Assembly: GCF_907177275.1 (NCBI RefSeq)
Contig: NZ_CAJSLV010000114.1
Coordinates: 186,001 to 250,000, forward strand
DNA: 64,000 bases
Origin: Actinacidiphila cocklensis
GTDB taxonomy: Bacteria; Actinomycetota; Actinomycetes; Streptomycetales; Streptomycetaceae
Reading direction: 5' to 3'
Shown: piece after piece, positions 16,989-25,290 of the stretch
Position numbering within the stretch: position 1 is the stretch's first letter
Layout: each line of letters begins with the position of its first letter
The notes under the pieces: generated by a model
Databases searched by the model: none
Told to the model about the DNA's origin: nothing
Seen by the model: only the letters and a program-made list of their open reading frames with translations
Program-made: the position numbers and the translations under genes

Positions 16989-17065
16989 AGTCTCACGGCA
17001 GTGGCATTTCTGCCATCCATCTGCCAACTGCCGTGAGATTCCGCCAAGGCTTTTGAGACCCTACA
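16989..17065 (-). repeat. Right terminal repeat and candidate TnsB sites
   Basis: GAGACCCTACA ends the element at 17065. Two inverted copies of a site lie inside: AGTCTCACGGCAGTGGCA from 16989, and TGCCAACTGCCGTGAGAT from 17022. Both match the GTCTCACGG words of the left end and probably bind TnsB. Confidence 0.65.
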
Positions 17066-17070
17066 AGGGT

Positions 17071-17088
17071 TGGCTGCCGCTCAGTCAT
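17071..17088 (-). pseudogene. Possible 5' stub of the interrupted tetR gene
   Basis: Minus strand from 17088 reads ATG and five more codons (MTERQP), which stop at the transposon flank. This is in frame with the tetR 3' fragment that ends at 6044. The position just downstream of a palindromic operator fits a TetR start. At six codons the match could be chance; position, strand and phase make it plausible. Confidence 0.4.
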
Positions 17089-17090
17089 AT

Positions 17091-17121
17091 GGTAGACACT
17101 ACCGAAGAGTTAGTCACTAAC
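17091..17121. promoter_or_regulatory. Orphan TetR-type operator
   Basis: Two adjacent palindromes, GGTAGACACTACC (17091-17103) and GTTAGTCACTAAC (17109-17121), precede the tetR stub. AAGGAGG follows at 17124 but no convincing gene starts there. From 17122 to 17225 there is no supported coding region, so a target gene on the other side may also have been lost. Confidence 0.5.
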
Positions 17122-17225
17122 GCCAAGGAGGGTGTCCTGCCGAATTCGTGGCCCTGGCGTGCCCACCGGAGGGGGATGGGCAATGCCGAGCGCCACGGAT
17201 CCCCCGATCCAGGATGACGGCTCCT

Positions 17226-18146
17226 TCACCCTGCGGGTGAGCGAGGCTGGTGCGTGCCCGCGGTAGGCCGCCGCCGGAACGGGGCGAGCGTGTCGCGTAC
17301 GAGGTCGGCGGCGCCCCAGTCGGGGTCGAACTGGGCGATCACGGCCAGGTGCTGGCGCAGCTGCAGGATCGGCATGCGGTCGCGCCAGCCCCGGTCGAGC
17401 CCGGTCAGCTCGGCGTACCGCTCGAAGAACACGTGCGCCTCGGGTGGCGGCGCCGTCGTCCACAGGTGGGCCAGGTCGACCTCGGCCCACGTGTACGACA
17501 CGGCCGGGTCGATCAGCGCGGGCCGCCCGTCGGCGGTGGCCATGACGTTCATCGCCCACAGGTCGCCGTGCGTCAGGCACGCGGGCCTGACCGGCAGCAG
17601 CTCGGGCAGCCGGTCGCACAGCCGCTCCAGCGCCGCCCGGTCCGCGGCGTCCACCGCCTGCTGGACGCGGGGCTCGTCGAGCCAGCGCAGCAGGCGGTGC
17701 TGGGCGAAGAACTCGAACCCGTCGTCGTTCCAGGTGTTGACCTGCCGGCGACGGCCCAGCCAGTTGTCCTGGTGCCAGCCGAACCGGGCGCTGCGCGTGG
17801 TGGTGTGCAGGCGGGCGAGCACCTGCGCGACCTGCTCCCAGAAGACCTCGGTGGCCGGCCGGGGTCGCAGCACGGACAGCACGAGCAGGTCGCGGTCCGC
17901 GAGGACGACCTCGGGCGTGGCGACGCCGCCCGCCTCGCGCAGCACGGTGAGCCCTTCGGCCTCCGCGGCGAAGGCACCCTCCGACGGCGGCTCGCCGAAC
18001 GCCTTGACGAACACCGACGTCCCGTCACCGCGCCGTGCGAGCCCCGCGGTCGCGGCGAGACCCCCCACGGCCGGCTCGACCCCGACGACATCCCCCAGCC
18101 CGGCGGCATGCAGCTGCCCGAGCAGAAACGCTGCCCCATCCGTCAC
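17226..18146 (-). CDS. Fructosamine kinase family protein
   Basis: A 306-residue kinase of the fructosamine-3-kinase/aminoglycoside phosphotransferase fold. The catalytic loop THGDLWAMNVM supplies the Asp base and Asn, and LIDPAVSYTWAEVDLAHLW supplies the metal Asp; FVKAF near residue 48 holds the ATP-binding Lys. The DPAVSYT and EVDLA pattern is typical of fructosamine kinase rather than drug-resistance enzymes. It would phosphorylate glycated amines or ketosamines in the cytosol. It ends near the transposon flank and is divergent from the RmlD-like gene, 38 bases apart. Confidence 0.85.
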   Translation of the reverse strand: MTDGAAFLLGQLHAAGLGDVVGVEPAVGGLAATAGLARRGDGTSVFVKAFGEPPSEGAFAAEAEGLTVLREAGGVATPEVVLADRDLLVLSVLRPRPATEVFWEQVAQVLARLHTTTRSARFGWHQDNWLGRRRQVNTWNDDGFEFFAQHRLLRWLDEPRVQQAVDAADRAALERLCDRLPELLPVRPACLTHGDLWAMNVMATADGRPALIDPAVSYTWAEVDLAHLWTTAPPPEAHVFFERYAELTGLDRGWRDRMPILQLRQHLAVIAQFDPDWGAADLVRDTLAPFRRRPTAGTHQPRSPAG

Positions 18147-18184
18147 GGCCGACCTCCCCTTCGGGTCCCCTACTGTCTCGCGTC

Positions 18185-19042
18185 ATGACAGTACTGATCA
18201 TCGGCGGCAGCGGGTTCCTGGGTACCGAGCTGGCGCACCAGGCCGTGGCAGCCGGGCACACGACGGCCGCCACCTTCGCGACCAGGCCGGGAAAGACTCC
18301 GGGCGTCACGTGGCACGCCCTCGACCTGCGGGACCCGGAGCGCATCGAGGCAGTCCTGGCCGAGGCAGGGCACCCGCGCATCGTCGTCAACGCGTCCAGC
18401 GGGGACGCCGACTGGGCGGTCACCGCCGAAGGCCCTGTCCGCCTGGCGATGGCCACGGCGACGTACGGCTGCCGCCTGGTCCATGTCTCCAGCGACGCGG
18501 TGTTCTCCGGCGCCCGTGTCCACTACGACGAAACCTGCCTCCCCGACCCCGTCACCCCTTACGGCGCGGCGAAAGCAGCAGGGGAGACCGGGGTCCGCCT
18601 CGTGCGCCCGGATGCCGTCGTCGCCCGTACCTCGCTGATCATCGGTGACCGGCGGTCCGCGCACGTGCGCATGGTCCACGACCTCGCAGCCGGTACCCGG
18701 GACGGCCTCCTGTTCACCGACGACATCCGCTGTCCCGTCCACGTCGCCGACCTGGCCGCCGCCCTGCTGGAACTGGCGGCCTGCGGGGCGTACGGCGTTC
18801 ACCATCTGGCCGGGGCCGACGCCGTGAGCCGTCACGAACTCGGCACCCTCATCGCGCGGCGTGACGGCCTCGACGCCTCCCTGCTGACCGCCGGCCTGCG
18901 GGCTGCGAGCGCACGTCCCGGAGCGCTCGACGTCCGCCTCGACAGCCGCACCACCCAGAGCAGGCTGCGCACCGCACTGCGCGGGGCGCGCCGGTTCCTC
19001 GCGCCGGAACCCGCGGCACATTCCCTGCCGCCGGGCAGGTGA
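18185..19042 (+). CDS. RmlD-like NAD(P)-binding sugar-nucleotide reductase
   Basis: A 285-residue short-chain dehydrogenase of the RmlD substrate-binding type. GGSGFLGTEL (residues 7-16) binds NAD(P), VHVSSDAVFSG carries the catalytic Ser/Thr region and YGAAKAAGE the Tyr-x3-Lys pair. RmlD proteins reduce dTDP-4-keto-sugars; here the gene stands alone, without rml or cell-wall neighbours, so the substrate is open. ATG at 18185; longer in-frame upstream sequence is antisense to the kinase gene. Confidence 0.8.
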   Translation: MTVLIIGGSGFLGTELAHQAVAAGHTTAATFATRPGKTPGVTWHALDLRDPERIEAVLAEAGHPRIVVNASSGDADWAVTAEGPVRLAMATATYGCRLVHVSSDAVFSGARVHYDETCLPDPVTPYGAAKAAGETGVRLVRPDAVVARTSLIIGDRRSAHVRMVHDLAAGTRDGLLFTDDIRCPVHVADLAAALLELAACGAYGVHHLAGADAVSRHELGTLIARRDGLDASLLTAGLRAASARPGALDVRLDSRTTQSRLRTALRGARRFLAPEPAAHSLPPGR

Positions 19043-19069
19043 TCTCCGGCTGAATCCCGATTCCGGAGA
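19043..19069. terminator. Weak convergent terminator hairpin
   Basis: TCTCCGG (19043-19049) pairs with CCGGAGA (19063-19069) between the convergent RmlD-like and MOSC genes, only 31 bases apart. No U-tract, as is usual in streptomycetes. Confidence 0.45.
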
Positions 19070-19073
19070 ACCC

Positions 19074-19934
19074 TTAGCGCAGTTGCGTCGTGTTGCTCGT
19101 GCGTACGGTCACCGCGTCGCCCAGCCGGACGGTGCCGGGCTCCAGCACGTCCAGGTAGACGCCGACGCAGGACAGCCGGCCCAGGCCCGGGACCGGAATC
19201 CGGTGCTCGCGGGCGACCGCTCGCATGATGCCCGGGTCGGCGGGCAGTTCGCCGTGCGCCAGGGTCGGGACCACGCAGCGGGGCGTGGGCACCGTGACCC
19301 GGAGAAGGGCCTCGCCGATCCGCAGCGTCGAGCCCGCCCAGGAGTCCTCGGGGAAGCCGGGTCCGCCGGGGAGGTCGACCACCAGGTTCGGCCGGAAGCG
19401 GCGCGGGTCGAAGTCCCCCGCGGGGTGGGCCTGGCGGAGGCGGTGCAGGCTCGCCGTGGTGACGAGGTGGACGGTGCCGTAGTCGAAGAAGGTGCCGGGG
19501 GCGACCCGCCCCGAGGTGATGGCGTCGCCGGTCTCGTCCACGCGGGCTTCGGCGCGCTGGGCGTCGGGGACGCCGCCGTCGTACTCGGGAACCGCCCGCT
19601 CAAGGGTCCCGGTCTCCGGCGGGCTGCCCGACACGGAGACCCGGCGGCCCAGCAGACCGGACAGCCGCGCGTCCAGCTCCGCCGACCCGGCGGCCAGGGC
19701 GGCGCCGTCGGGCAGCTCCACCAGGGCCGCGCCGGGGCCGGACAGCCGGCTCCGGCAGCGCAGCAGCGGCTCCCACTTGCGCGGGTGCTTGGCGCTGCCG
19801 ACCGCCCCCGCGCCGTCGAGCACCCCGAACACCCGGTCGCCCGACAGCCCCGCCGCCGTGATCCGCACGTCCGTCAGCGCCTCGCCGAGCATGGATTTCA
19901 CCGGATACCGGTGCAACGCCACCACTGTTCCCAT
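19074..19934 (-). CDS. MOSC-domain protein
   Basis: A 286-residue protein with an N-terminal MOSC_N barrel (HRYPVKSMLGEALTDVRI, residues 8-25) and a C-terminal MOSC domain with FRPNLVVDLPGG, and the conserved Cys in TPRCVVPTLAHG. The family handles molybdenum cofactor and reduces N-hydroxylated compounds (YcbX/mARC-like) or delivers sulfur. ATG at 19934; the long reading upstream is antisense to the glutamyltransferase gene. Probably cytosolic and monocistronic. Confidence 0.85.
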   Translation of the reverse strand: MGTVVALHRYPVKSMLGEALTDVRITAAGLSGDRVFGVLDGAGAVGSAKHPRKWEPLLRCRSRLSGPGAALVELPDGAALAAGSAELDARLSGLLGRRVSVSGSPPETGTLERAVPEYDGGVPDAQRAEARVDETGDAITSGRVAPGTFFDYGTVHLVTTASLHRLRQAHPAGDFDPRRFRPNLVVDLPGGPGFPEDSWAGSTLRIGEALLRVTVPTPRCVVPTLAHGELPADPGIMRAVAREHRIPVPGLGRLSCVGVYLDVLEPGTVRLGDAVTVRTSNTTQLR

Positions 19935-20099
19935 CGGCCGATTATCCGATCGTGCGCAATTGGTGATCCACCGTATTTCCCGAAGGCGGCGGCAACGGCA
20001 GGTGCGTAACGGAACCCCGGGGACACTTCCCCGCGGCCCTGACGTGACGGCTGAGGTGAAGTTAGGCTGCCGGGACCGTCGTTGAGTGGAGGCTCCGTC

Positions 20100-21950
20100 A
20101 TGGGACGCAACCGTCGCGGGTATGCAGGCGCGCATCCGACCAGGCACGGCGTACGGCGCAGGGCGGGGCAGGCGGTGGCGGCGCTCGCCGTCACCGCGGT
20201 CGTCGGGGCGGTCACCGCCGCCGCGCCCGCGCACCACGACCCCGGGTCGCCGCCCGCCAAGGCCCCGCTCGCCGTCGGGTACGGCGGGGCCGTCGCCAGC
20301 GTGGACGCCGACGCCACCGCGGCCGGCGTCGAGGTGCTGCGGCAGGGCGGGAACGCGGTGGACGCCGCTGTGGCCACCGCCGCGGCGCTCGGCGTCACCG
20401 AGCCGTACTCCTCGGGCATCGGCGGCGGCGGCTACTTCGTGTACTACAGCGCCCGCGCGCACCAGGTGTTCAGCATCGACGGCCGGGAGACCGCACCGCA
20501 CAGCGCCACCGACCAGCTCTTCGTCGAGAACGGCCAGCCGCTGGCCTTCGCCGACGCGGTCACCAGCGGCCGCAGCGTCGGCGTACCCGGCACCGCCGCG
20601 ACCTGGCAGACCGCACTGGACGCCTGGGGCTCGCGGTCGCTGGGCCAGGTGCTGCGGCCCGCCGAGAGGATCGCCCGCCAGGGCTTCACGGTCGACCCGA
20701 CCTTCAACTCCCAGACCGCGGCCAACCAGGACCGCTTCAAGGACTTCCCGGCCACCGCCGCGCTGTTCCTGCCCGGCGGGCAGCCGCCGGCCGTCGGCTC
20801 CACCCTGCGCAACCCCGAACTCGCCCGCACCTACCAGGAGCTGGGCGCCAAGGGGGTCGGCGCGATCTACCACGGCGACATCGGTGCGGACATCGTCCGC
20901 ACCGTGCGCAAGCCCCCGGTCGACCCCGCCGCCACCCGCGTGGTGCGCACCGGCGACCTGACCGCCGCGGACCTGGCGGCGTACACCGCGAAGAAGCAGC
21001 CGCCGACCCACACGCAATACCGCGGCCTGGACGTGTACGGACCCGCGCCGTCCTCGTCCGGCGGAACCACGGTGGCCGAGGCGCTCAACATCCTGCAGCA
21101 CACCGATCTCAGCGACGCCTCGCAGGTGCAGTACCTGCACCACTACATCGAGGCGAGCCGGATCGCGTTCGCCGACCGCGGCCGCTGGGTCGGCGACCCG
21201 GCGTTCGAGCAGGTGCCGACCGCCGGGCTGACCTCGCAGCAGTTCGCCGACTCGCGGGCCTGCCTGATCAAGGACGACGCGGCGCTGACCAGCCCGCTCG
21301 CCCCGGGCGACCCCGCGCACCCGGCCGCGTGCGGCGGAACCGGAACGGCCGCGCCGACCACGTACGAGGGCGAGAACACCACGCACCTGACGGTGGCCGA
21401 CAAGTGGGGGAACGTCGTCGCCTACACCCTGACCATCGAGCAGACCGGCGGCAGCGCGATCACCGTGCCGGGCCGCGGCTTCCTGCTCAACAACGAGCTG
21501 ACCGACTTCTCCTTCGCCCCCGCCAACCCGGCCGTGCACGACCCGAACCTGCCGGGACCCGGCAAGCGGCCGCGCTCGTCGATCTCCCCGACCATCGTGC
21601 TCAAGGACGGCCGCCCGGACTTCGCGATCGGCTCGCCCGGCGGCGCGACCATCATCACCACGGTGCTGCAGGTCCTCACCGAGCACGTCGACCGCGGCCT
21701 GCCGCTGCTCGACGCGATCGCCGCGCCCCGCGCCAGCCAGCGCAACGCGGCGAACACCGAACTCGAACCCGCCCTGTGGAACAGCCCGCTGAAGTCCGAC
21801 CTGGAGGGCATCGGGCACCACTTCGCGCAGAACCCGGAGATCGGTGCGGCCACCGGCATCCAGCGCCTCGGCGACGGCCGGTGGCTGGCCGCGGCGGAGC
21901 CGGTACGCCGGGGCGGCGGCTCGGCGATGGTGGTGGTCCCGGCGCAGTAG
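20100..21950 (+). CDS. ggt: Gamma-glutamyltransferase, secreted
   Basis: A 616-residue Ntn-hydrolase precursor. A twin-basic N terminus and hydrophobic stretch AVAALAVTAVVGAVTAAAPA form a signal peptide. The conserved GGNAVDAAVATAAALGVTEP and SGIGGGGYF segments are present. Self-cleavage is expected before T427 in ENTTHLTV, whose Thr becomes the nucleophile; the PGKRPRSSISPT and GSPGGATI oxyanion segments follow. It hydrolyses glutathione and other gamma-glutamyl compounds outside the cell, which could feed cysteine supply given the many sulfur genes in the window. ATG at 20100 follows GTGGAGG. Confidence 0.92.
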   Translation: MGRNRRGYAGAHPTRHGVRRRAGQAVAALAVTAVVGAVTAAAPAHHDPGSPPAKAPLAVGYGGAVASVDADATAAGVEVLRQGGNAVDAAVATAAALGVTEPYSSGIGGGGYFVYYSARAHQVFSIDGRETAPHSATDQLFVENGQPLAFADAVTSGRSVGVPGTAATWQTALDAWGSRSLGQVLRPAERIARQGFTVDPTFNSQTAANQDRFKDFPATAALFLPGGQPPAVGSTLRNPELARTYQELGAKGVGAIYHGDIGADIVRTVRKPPVDPAATRVVRTGDLTAADLAAYTAKKQPPTHTQYRGLDVYGPAPSSSGGTTVAEALNILQHTDLSDASQVQYLHHYIEASRIAFADRGRWVGDPAFEQVPTAGLTSQQFADSRACLIKDDAALTSPLAPGDPAHPAACGGTGTAAPTTYEGENTTHLTVADKWGNVVAYTLTIEQTGGSAITVPGRGFLLNNELTDFSFAPANPAVHDPNLPGPGKRPRSSISPTIVLKDGRPDFAIGSPGGATIITTVLQVLTEHVDRGLPLLDAIAAPRASQRNAANTELEPALWNSPLKSDLEGIGHHFAQNPEIGAATGIQRLGDGRWLAAAEPVRRGGGSAMVVVPAQ

Positions 21951-22059
21951 CGCTCCCGAGGGGCCCGCGGCCGGAAGGGGATCGGAAGCGGGCCGGTTCT
22001 GGCCGCGGAAGCGGCGCAGGCGGTGGCATCGGAGGTGACAACCTACCGAGGGAGCCCCT

Positions 22060-22812
22060 GTGAACGAGCCGGCACCGCCGTCCCCGATTCCGAGACCCGC
22101 CGCGCCGCCGCCCCGCACCCCGTCCGGGCCGCCGTCGCCCTATCGCGGTGTGGGGCTCGTGCCCGGCGCAGGGCCCGCCCGCCTCTGGGGCCTGGTCGTC
22201 GTCGGCGTGCCCCTGCTGGTCATCATGCTGATCGGCCTGGCCGCGGGGCCGTCCGGCAGCTCCGGGTCGGCCGCGCCGGACGGCGGCGGCTTCGGGTCGG
22301 GAACGTCGGCGGGCGGCACCTCGCTCGGCGCCGCCCTGCTCCCGTCCTGGACACCCCAGAACGGGCCGGAACCGTCGACCACGGCACCGGCCGTCACGCC
22401 CTTCCTGCCGGACACCACCGCCCCCACCGACACCTACACCGACACCTACACCGACCCGGCCACCGGCACCGCCACCCCGCAGGACCAGGCCACAGAGACC
22501 GGCACCGGGGAGCCTACCGCGTTCACCGGAGCGCAGGCGGTCGTCGCCGCCTACTTCGACGCGATCAACAACCGCGACTACCAGGCCGCCTGGAACCTCG
22601 GCGGCAGCAACTTCGCCGACGACTACGACCAGTTCGTCGCGGGCTTCGCCACCACCGACTCCGACGCCGTCACCTTCGTGTCCGTACAGCAGGACGTCGT
22701 GCGGGTGTACTTCCAGGCCTGGCAGAAGGACGGCACGGCGGACTCCTACAACGCCACCTTCACCGTCAGCGGCGGCAGGATCACCGGCGGCAAGGTAACA
22801 CCGACCACCTGA
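22060..22812 (+). CDS. Membrane-anchored protein with NTF2-like extracellular domain
   Basis: A 250-residue protein. Residues 1-40 are proline-rich and cytoplasmic, one membrane helix (WGLVVVGVPLLVIMLIGLAA) spans 43-62, and a Thr/Pro/Gly linker with TDTYTDTYTD repeats leads to a C-terminal domain. The latter (from FTGAQAVVAAYFDAINNRDY) has the NTF2/SnoaL look common in actinobacterial anchored proteins. GTG at 22060 follows GAGGGAG. It is 56 bases upstream of the membrane protein that shares a motif with the TIR gene, so it may open that operon. Role unknown. Confidence 0.65.
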   Translation: MNEPAPPSPIPRPAAPPPRTPSGPPSPYRGVGLVPGAGPARLWGLVVVGVPLLVIMLIGLAAGPSGSSGSAAPDGGGFGSGTSAGGTSLGAALLPSWTPQNGPEPSTTAPAVTPFLPDTTAPTDTYTDTYTDPATGTATPQDQATETGTGEPTAFTGAQAVVAAYFDAINNRDYQAAWNLGGSNFADDYDQFVAGFATTDSDAVTFVSVQQDVVRVYFQAWQKDGTADSYNATFTVSGGRITGGKVTPTT

Positions 22813-22868
22813 CCACCCAGGGCCGCGCCCGCGCGGGTGCGGCGGTACGACCGGAGCGCTGAGGCACC

Positions 22869-24497
22869 GTGACCATCACCCAGACACCGCAGCACCGTCC
22901 ATCCGAACCACCCCAACCGCCACCGCCGCCGCCCCGCGAGCACGCGCGCACCAAGGCCACCCGGCTGCTGTCGGCGGGCACCTACCTCGACCCGGTCTAC
23001 CGCAGGGCGGTCATCCGCGAGCTGGTGCGGAACCGCTTCCGGGTCGTCGCGCCCTCCTACGGCTACGACGCCGTGTCCGTCCTCGCGCACGCCCTCGCGG
23101 CCCGCAGGCTGCGCCGCCTCCAACTGTGGTGCAGCGCAGGGTCGGTGGCCCTGTTATGGATACTGGCCGGCAACGGCACGCTGAGCTACTTCGTCGCCTT
23201 GCCGCTGATGTGCTGGGCGGTGTGGGCGATGGCCTACCTGCGCCGGATCGCCACCCTGCACATCCTGATGAGCAGGCTGAAGGAGACCGGCACCGAAGGC
23301 GGCTTCGACGGCGCCTACCCCGCGAACCGCCGCCTCACCGACCTGCTGATCCACAAGATCGACAGCGAGCAGTCGGCCAGCGAGAGCCTGGTCTTCTACG
23401 GCGGCTTCGTGCCGTTCGTCGGAGCGGGCTTCGGCACCCGCGACTGGGCGAACGCCCAACTGCTCGTCGGCGCCCGCGTACTCCGCTTCACCCCCAAGGA
23501 CCGCAGCGGGAGCGAGCAGCGGGCGCCCGAGGGGCGCGGGGTCGGCCTGGACACCGACGAGCGCAAGTCCGTCGTCCCGTTCACCGTGGACAAGATCACC
23601 CGCTACGTCGCCGAGCAGCTGTCCGCCGAGCTGCGCGAGCGGGCACGCCTGGACGAGCGCATCGAGGGGCTGACCGTCGAGCGGCGCCGCTTCACCACGG
23701 CGATCAGGACCAACGACCGTACCCGCGGCCCCGGCTGGTCCCGGCTGCCCGGCGTCGGCGACCTGCCGGACGTCCACTGGCGTGAGGACTACGACGCCGC
23801 CCGCGAGTACCTGTGCGTGCGGATCGGGTCGTGGAACGAGGAGTTGGTGACCTCGATCTTCGTCGGCTTCGACCTCAAGGGCAACACGCTGCACACCGAG
23901 TTCTACCCGCACGTCCTCGGACCGCTGGTGGAGGACTTCCACCTCGTCGACCGGCTGCCCGACGCCTTCGACGGCCGGCTGGCGGTGCGGGTGGCGTGGG
24001 ACATGGTCAAGGCCTCGCCGCGCTGGGTGCTGGGCTTGTGGCTGCTTCCGCTTCGGGTCGTTCCCGAGCGCTTCCTGCCGTCGCTGCTGCGCCCGCTGGT
24101 ACGCCCGGGAAGGCGCGGACCGAGCTCGATCCGTATCGGCGAACAGGCCGCGAAGGCGGACACCAGCGAATTCCGCCTCGGCCGCTACGTGACGAAGTCC
24201 GTCAACTGCGGTGCGCTGACCAGCGTGCGGGAAATGGCGACGAACGACTCCTACCACCATTTCTTCCAGCGGTCCGACGCCCTGAAGTACACCCAGATCG
24301 TGGAGCGGCGCCTCCTGGAGATCGTCCGCACCTTCCTGCACGACCACAACGTGGATCTCACCGACCACGACCGTGCGCAGAACAACATCCTCAACTACGA
24401 GGACAAGAGCATGAATGTGACCGGCGGAAACAACAGGAACTTCGGCTACGAGTACGCGCCGTCCGGCGGCGCTCCGGCGAACGGCCAGGGGGAGTGA
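22869..24497 (+). CDS. Membrane protein with C-terminal motif shared with the TIR protein
   Basis: A 542-residue protein of unrecognised family. After a proline-rich start, two membrane helices lie at about residues 86-125 (SVALLWILAG and YFVALPLMCWAVWAMAYL), and a third hydrophobic segment WVLGLWLLPLRVV is near residue 395. The large middle part is soluble-looking. The last 33 residues carry YEDKSMNVTGGNNRNFGYEY (510-529), which matches residues 7-26 of the next protein at 12 of 20 positions. GTG at 22869 follows GAGG. Only 5 bases separate it from the TIR gene. The arrangement suggests a sensor or platform that recruits the TIR effector; this is inference. Confidence 0.6.
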   Translation: MTITQTPQHRPSEPPQPPPPPPREHARTKATRLLSAGTYLDPVYRRAVIRELVRNRFRVVAPSYGYDAVSVLAHALAARRLRRLQLWCSAGSVALLWILAGNGTLSYFVALPLMCWAVWAMAYLRRIATLHILMSRLKETGTEGGFDGAYPANRRLTDLLIHKIDSEQSASESLVFYGGFVPFVGAGFGTRDWANAQLLVGARVLRFTPKDRSGSEQRAPEGRGVGLDTDERKSVVPFTVDKITRYVAEQLSAELRERARLDERIEGLTVERRRFTTAIRTNDRTRGPGWSRLPGVGDLPDVHWREDYDAAREYLCVRIGSWNEELVTSIFVGFDLKGNTLHTEFYPHVLGPLVEDFHLVDRLPDAFDGRLAVRVAWDMVKASPRWVLGLWLLPLRVVPERFLPSLLRPLVRPGRRGPSSIRIGEQAAKADTSEFRLGRYVTKSVNCGALTSVREMATNDSYHHFFQRSDALKYTQIVERRLLEIVRTFLHDHNVDLTDHDRAQNNILNYEDKSMNVTGGNNRNFGYEYAPSGGAPANGQGE

Positions 24498-24502
24498 CCA
24501 CC

Positions 24503-25228
24503 ATGAGCGACAGCGGCGGCTACCAGGACAAGCGCATGACCGTCTCCGGCGGGCGGAACAGCGACTTCGGCTACGTCTACCGCCCGGCGCCCGCCGGGGG
24601 TCCGGCGCCGGACGAGGAGGAGGAGCGGCCGGCCGCCGTGCGGTCCGGCGCGGCCGAGCGGGACGCGCGGCCGGCGTCCTACGGGATCGACCGCGGCCGC
24701 AACGTCTTCGTGGTGCACGGCCGCGACGAGGAGGTGCGGCGGGAGATGTTCGCGCTGCTGCGCCGCCTCGACCTGCGCCCGCTGGAGTGGGAGGAACTGG
24801 TGCGGGCCACCGGCAAGACCGCGCCCTACCTCGGCGAGGTGGTCGCGAACGCGCCCTCGCAGGCGCAGGCCGCGCTGGTCCTGCTCACCCCGGACGACAC
24901 CGCCAAGCTCCACCCCGACCTCCTCGGCGACGAGGAGCGGGCCGACGAGATCCGCTACACCGGCCAGCCCCGGCAGAACGTGCTGATCGAGCTGGGCATG
25001 GTGCTGATGGCCTACCCGGAGCGCACCGTCATCGTCGAGGTCGGCCGGCTGCGGCACGCAGCCGACATCGAGGGGCTCAACGTCATCCGCTTCGACGGCT
25101 CGCAGTCAGCTGTCTCCAAGATCGTCGCGCGGTTGGCGATGGCCGGCTGCCGGCTGGACGACACCCGGCCGGAGTGGCGCGAGACCGAGCACTTCAGGGA
25201 CCTGGCGGCCTACCGGCGCCGCGCCTGA
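24503..25228 (+). CDS. TIR-like (CAP12/PF10137-type) nucleotide-binding effector
   Basis: A 241-residue protein. Residues 7-26 hold the motif YQDKRMTVSGGRNSDFGYVY shared with the upstream protein; 27-60 are a linker; 66-215 are a TIR-like domain of the 'predicted nucleotide-binding protein' type: RNVFVVHGRDEEVRREMF, RPLEWEELV, AQAALVLLTPDD and RQNVLIELGMVL, with candidate catalytic E163. In CBASS, Pycsar and Thoeris this fold degrades NAD+ or makes ADP-ribose signals. No cyclase gene is nearby, so it is not plain CBASS. ATG at 24503, 5 bases after the previous stop; a strong terminator follows. Convergent with the macro-domain gene. Confidence 0.8.
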   Translation: MSDSGGYQDKRMTVSGGRNSDFGYVYRPAPAGGPAPDEEEERPAAVRSGAAERDARPASYGIDRGRNVFVVHGRDEEVRREMFALLRRLDLRPLEWEELVRATGKTAPYLGEVVANAPSQAQAALVLLTPDDTAKLHPDLLGDEERADEIRYTGQPRQNVLIELGMVLMAYPERTVIVEVGRLRHAADIEGLNVIRFDGSQSAVSKIVARLAMAGCRLDDTRPEWRETEHFRDLAAYRRRA

Positions 25229-25237
25229 CGACCGCGA

Positions 25238-25274
25238 CGGGAAGGGGGCGGCCCGCGGGGCCGCCCCCTTCCCG
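25238..25274. terminator. Strong bidirectional terminator
   Basis: CGGGAAGGGGGCGGCC (25238-25253) pairs perfectly over 16 bp with GGCCGCCCCCTTCCCG (25259-25274), loop of 5. It separates the convergent TIR and TM-macro genes. Confidence 0.85.
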
Positions 25275-25290
25275 TGCGTCCGGGCACCGC

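Larger units (their letters stand above)
6045..17065. mobile_element. Tn7-like transposon (TnsA-TnsB-TnsC-TniQ) with toxin-like cargo
   Basis: The element begins TGTAGGGTCTC at 6045 and ends with its exact reverse complement GAGACCCTACA at 17065, the TGT...ACA ends used by Tn7-type transposases. TCTCACGG words recur inside both ends as candidate TnsB-binding sites. The right half encodes tnsA, tnsB, tnsC and a shortened tniQ in one overlapping operon. The left half carries a large toxin-like gene and an overlapping pentapeptide-repeat gene. An ISAs1 remnant and a deleted IS3 lie between. The 5-bp flanks are acggt and agggt, a 4-of-5 match for the usual duplication. It interrupts a tetR gene, not glmS. 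Truncation of tniQ suggests the copy may no longer move. Confidence 0.8.

Noticed and set aside
6045..17065. CRISPR-associated Tn7 or attTn7 (glmS) insertion
   Set aside because: No CRISPR repeats, cas genes or glmS sequence; the element lies in a tetR gene.
17122..17225. Small gene after the AAGGAGG at 17124
   Set aside because: No start at correct spacing leads to a recognisable protein; reading frames are short and run into the kinase gene on the other strand.
19074..22118. 1014-codon minus-strand open frame
   Set aside because: Only the last 286 codons (MOSC protein) are real; the rest is antisense to the gamma-glutamyltransferase.
24503..25228. CBASS or Pycsar operon
   Set aside because: The TIR type fits CAP12, but no CD-NTase, cyclase or accessory Cap gene is within the window around it.
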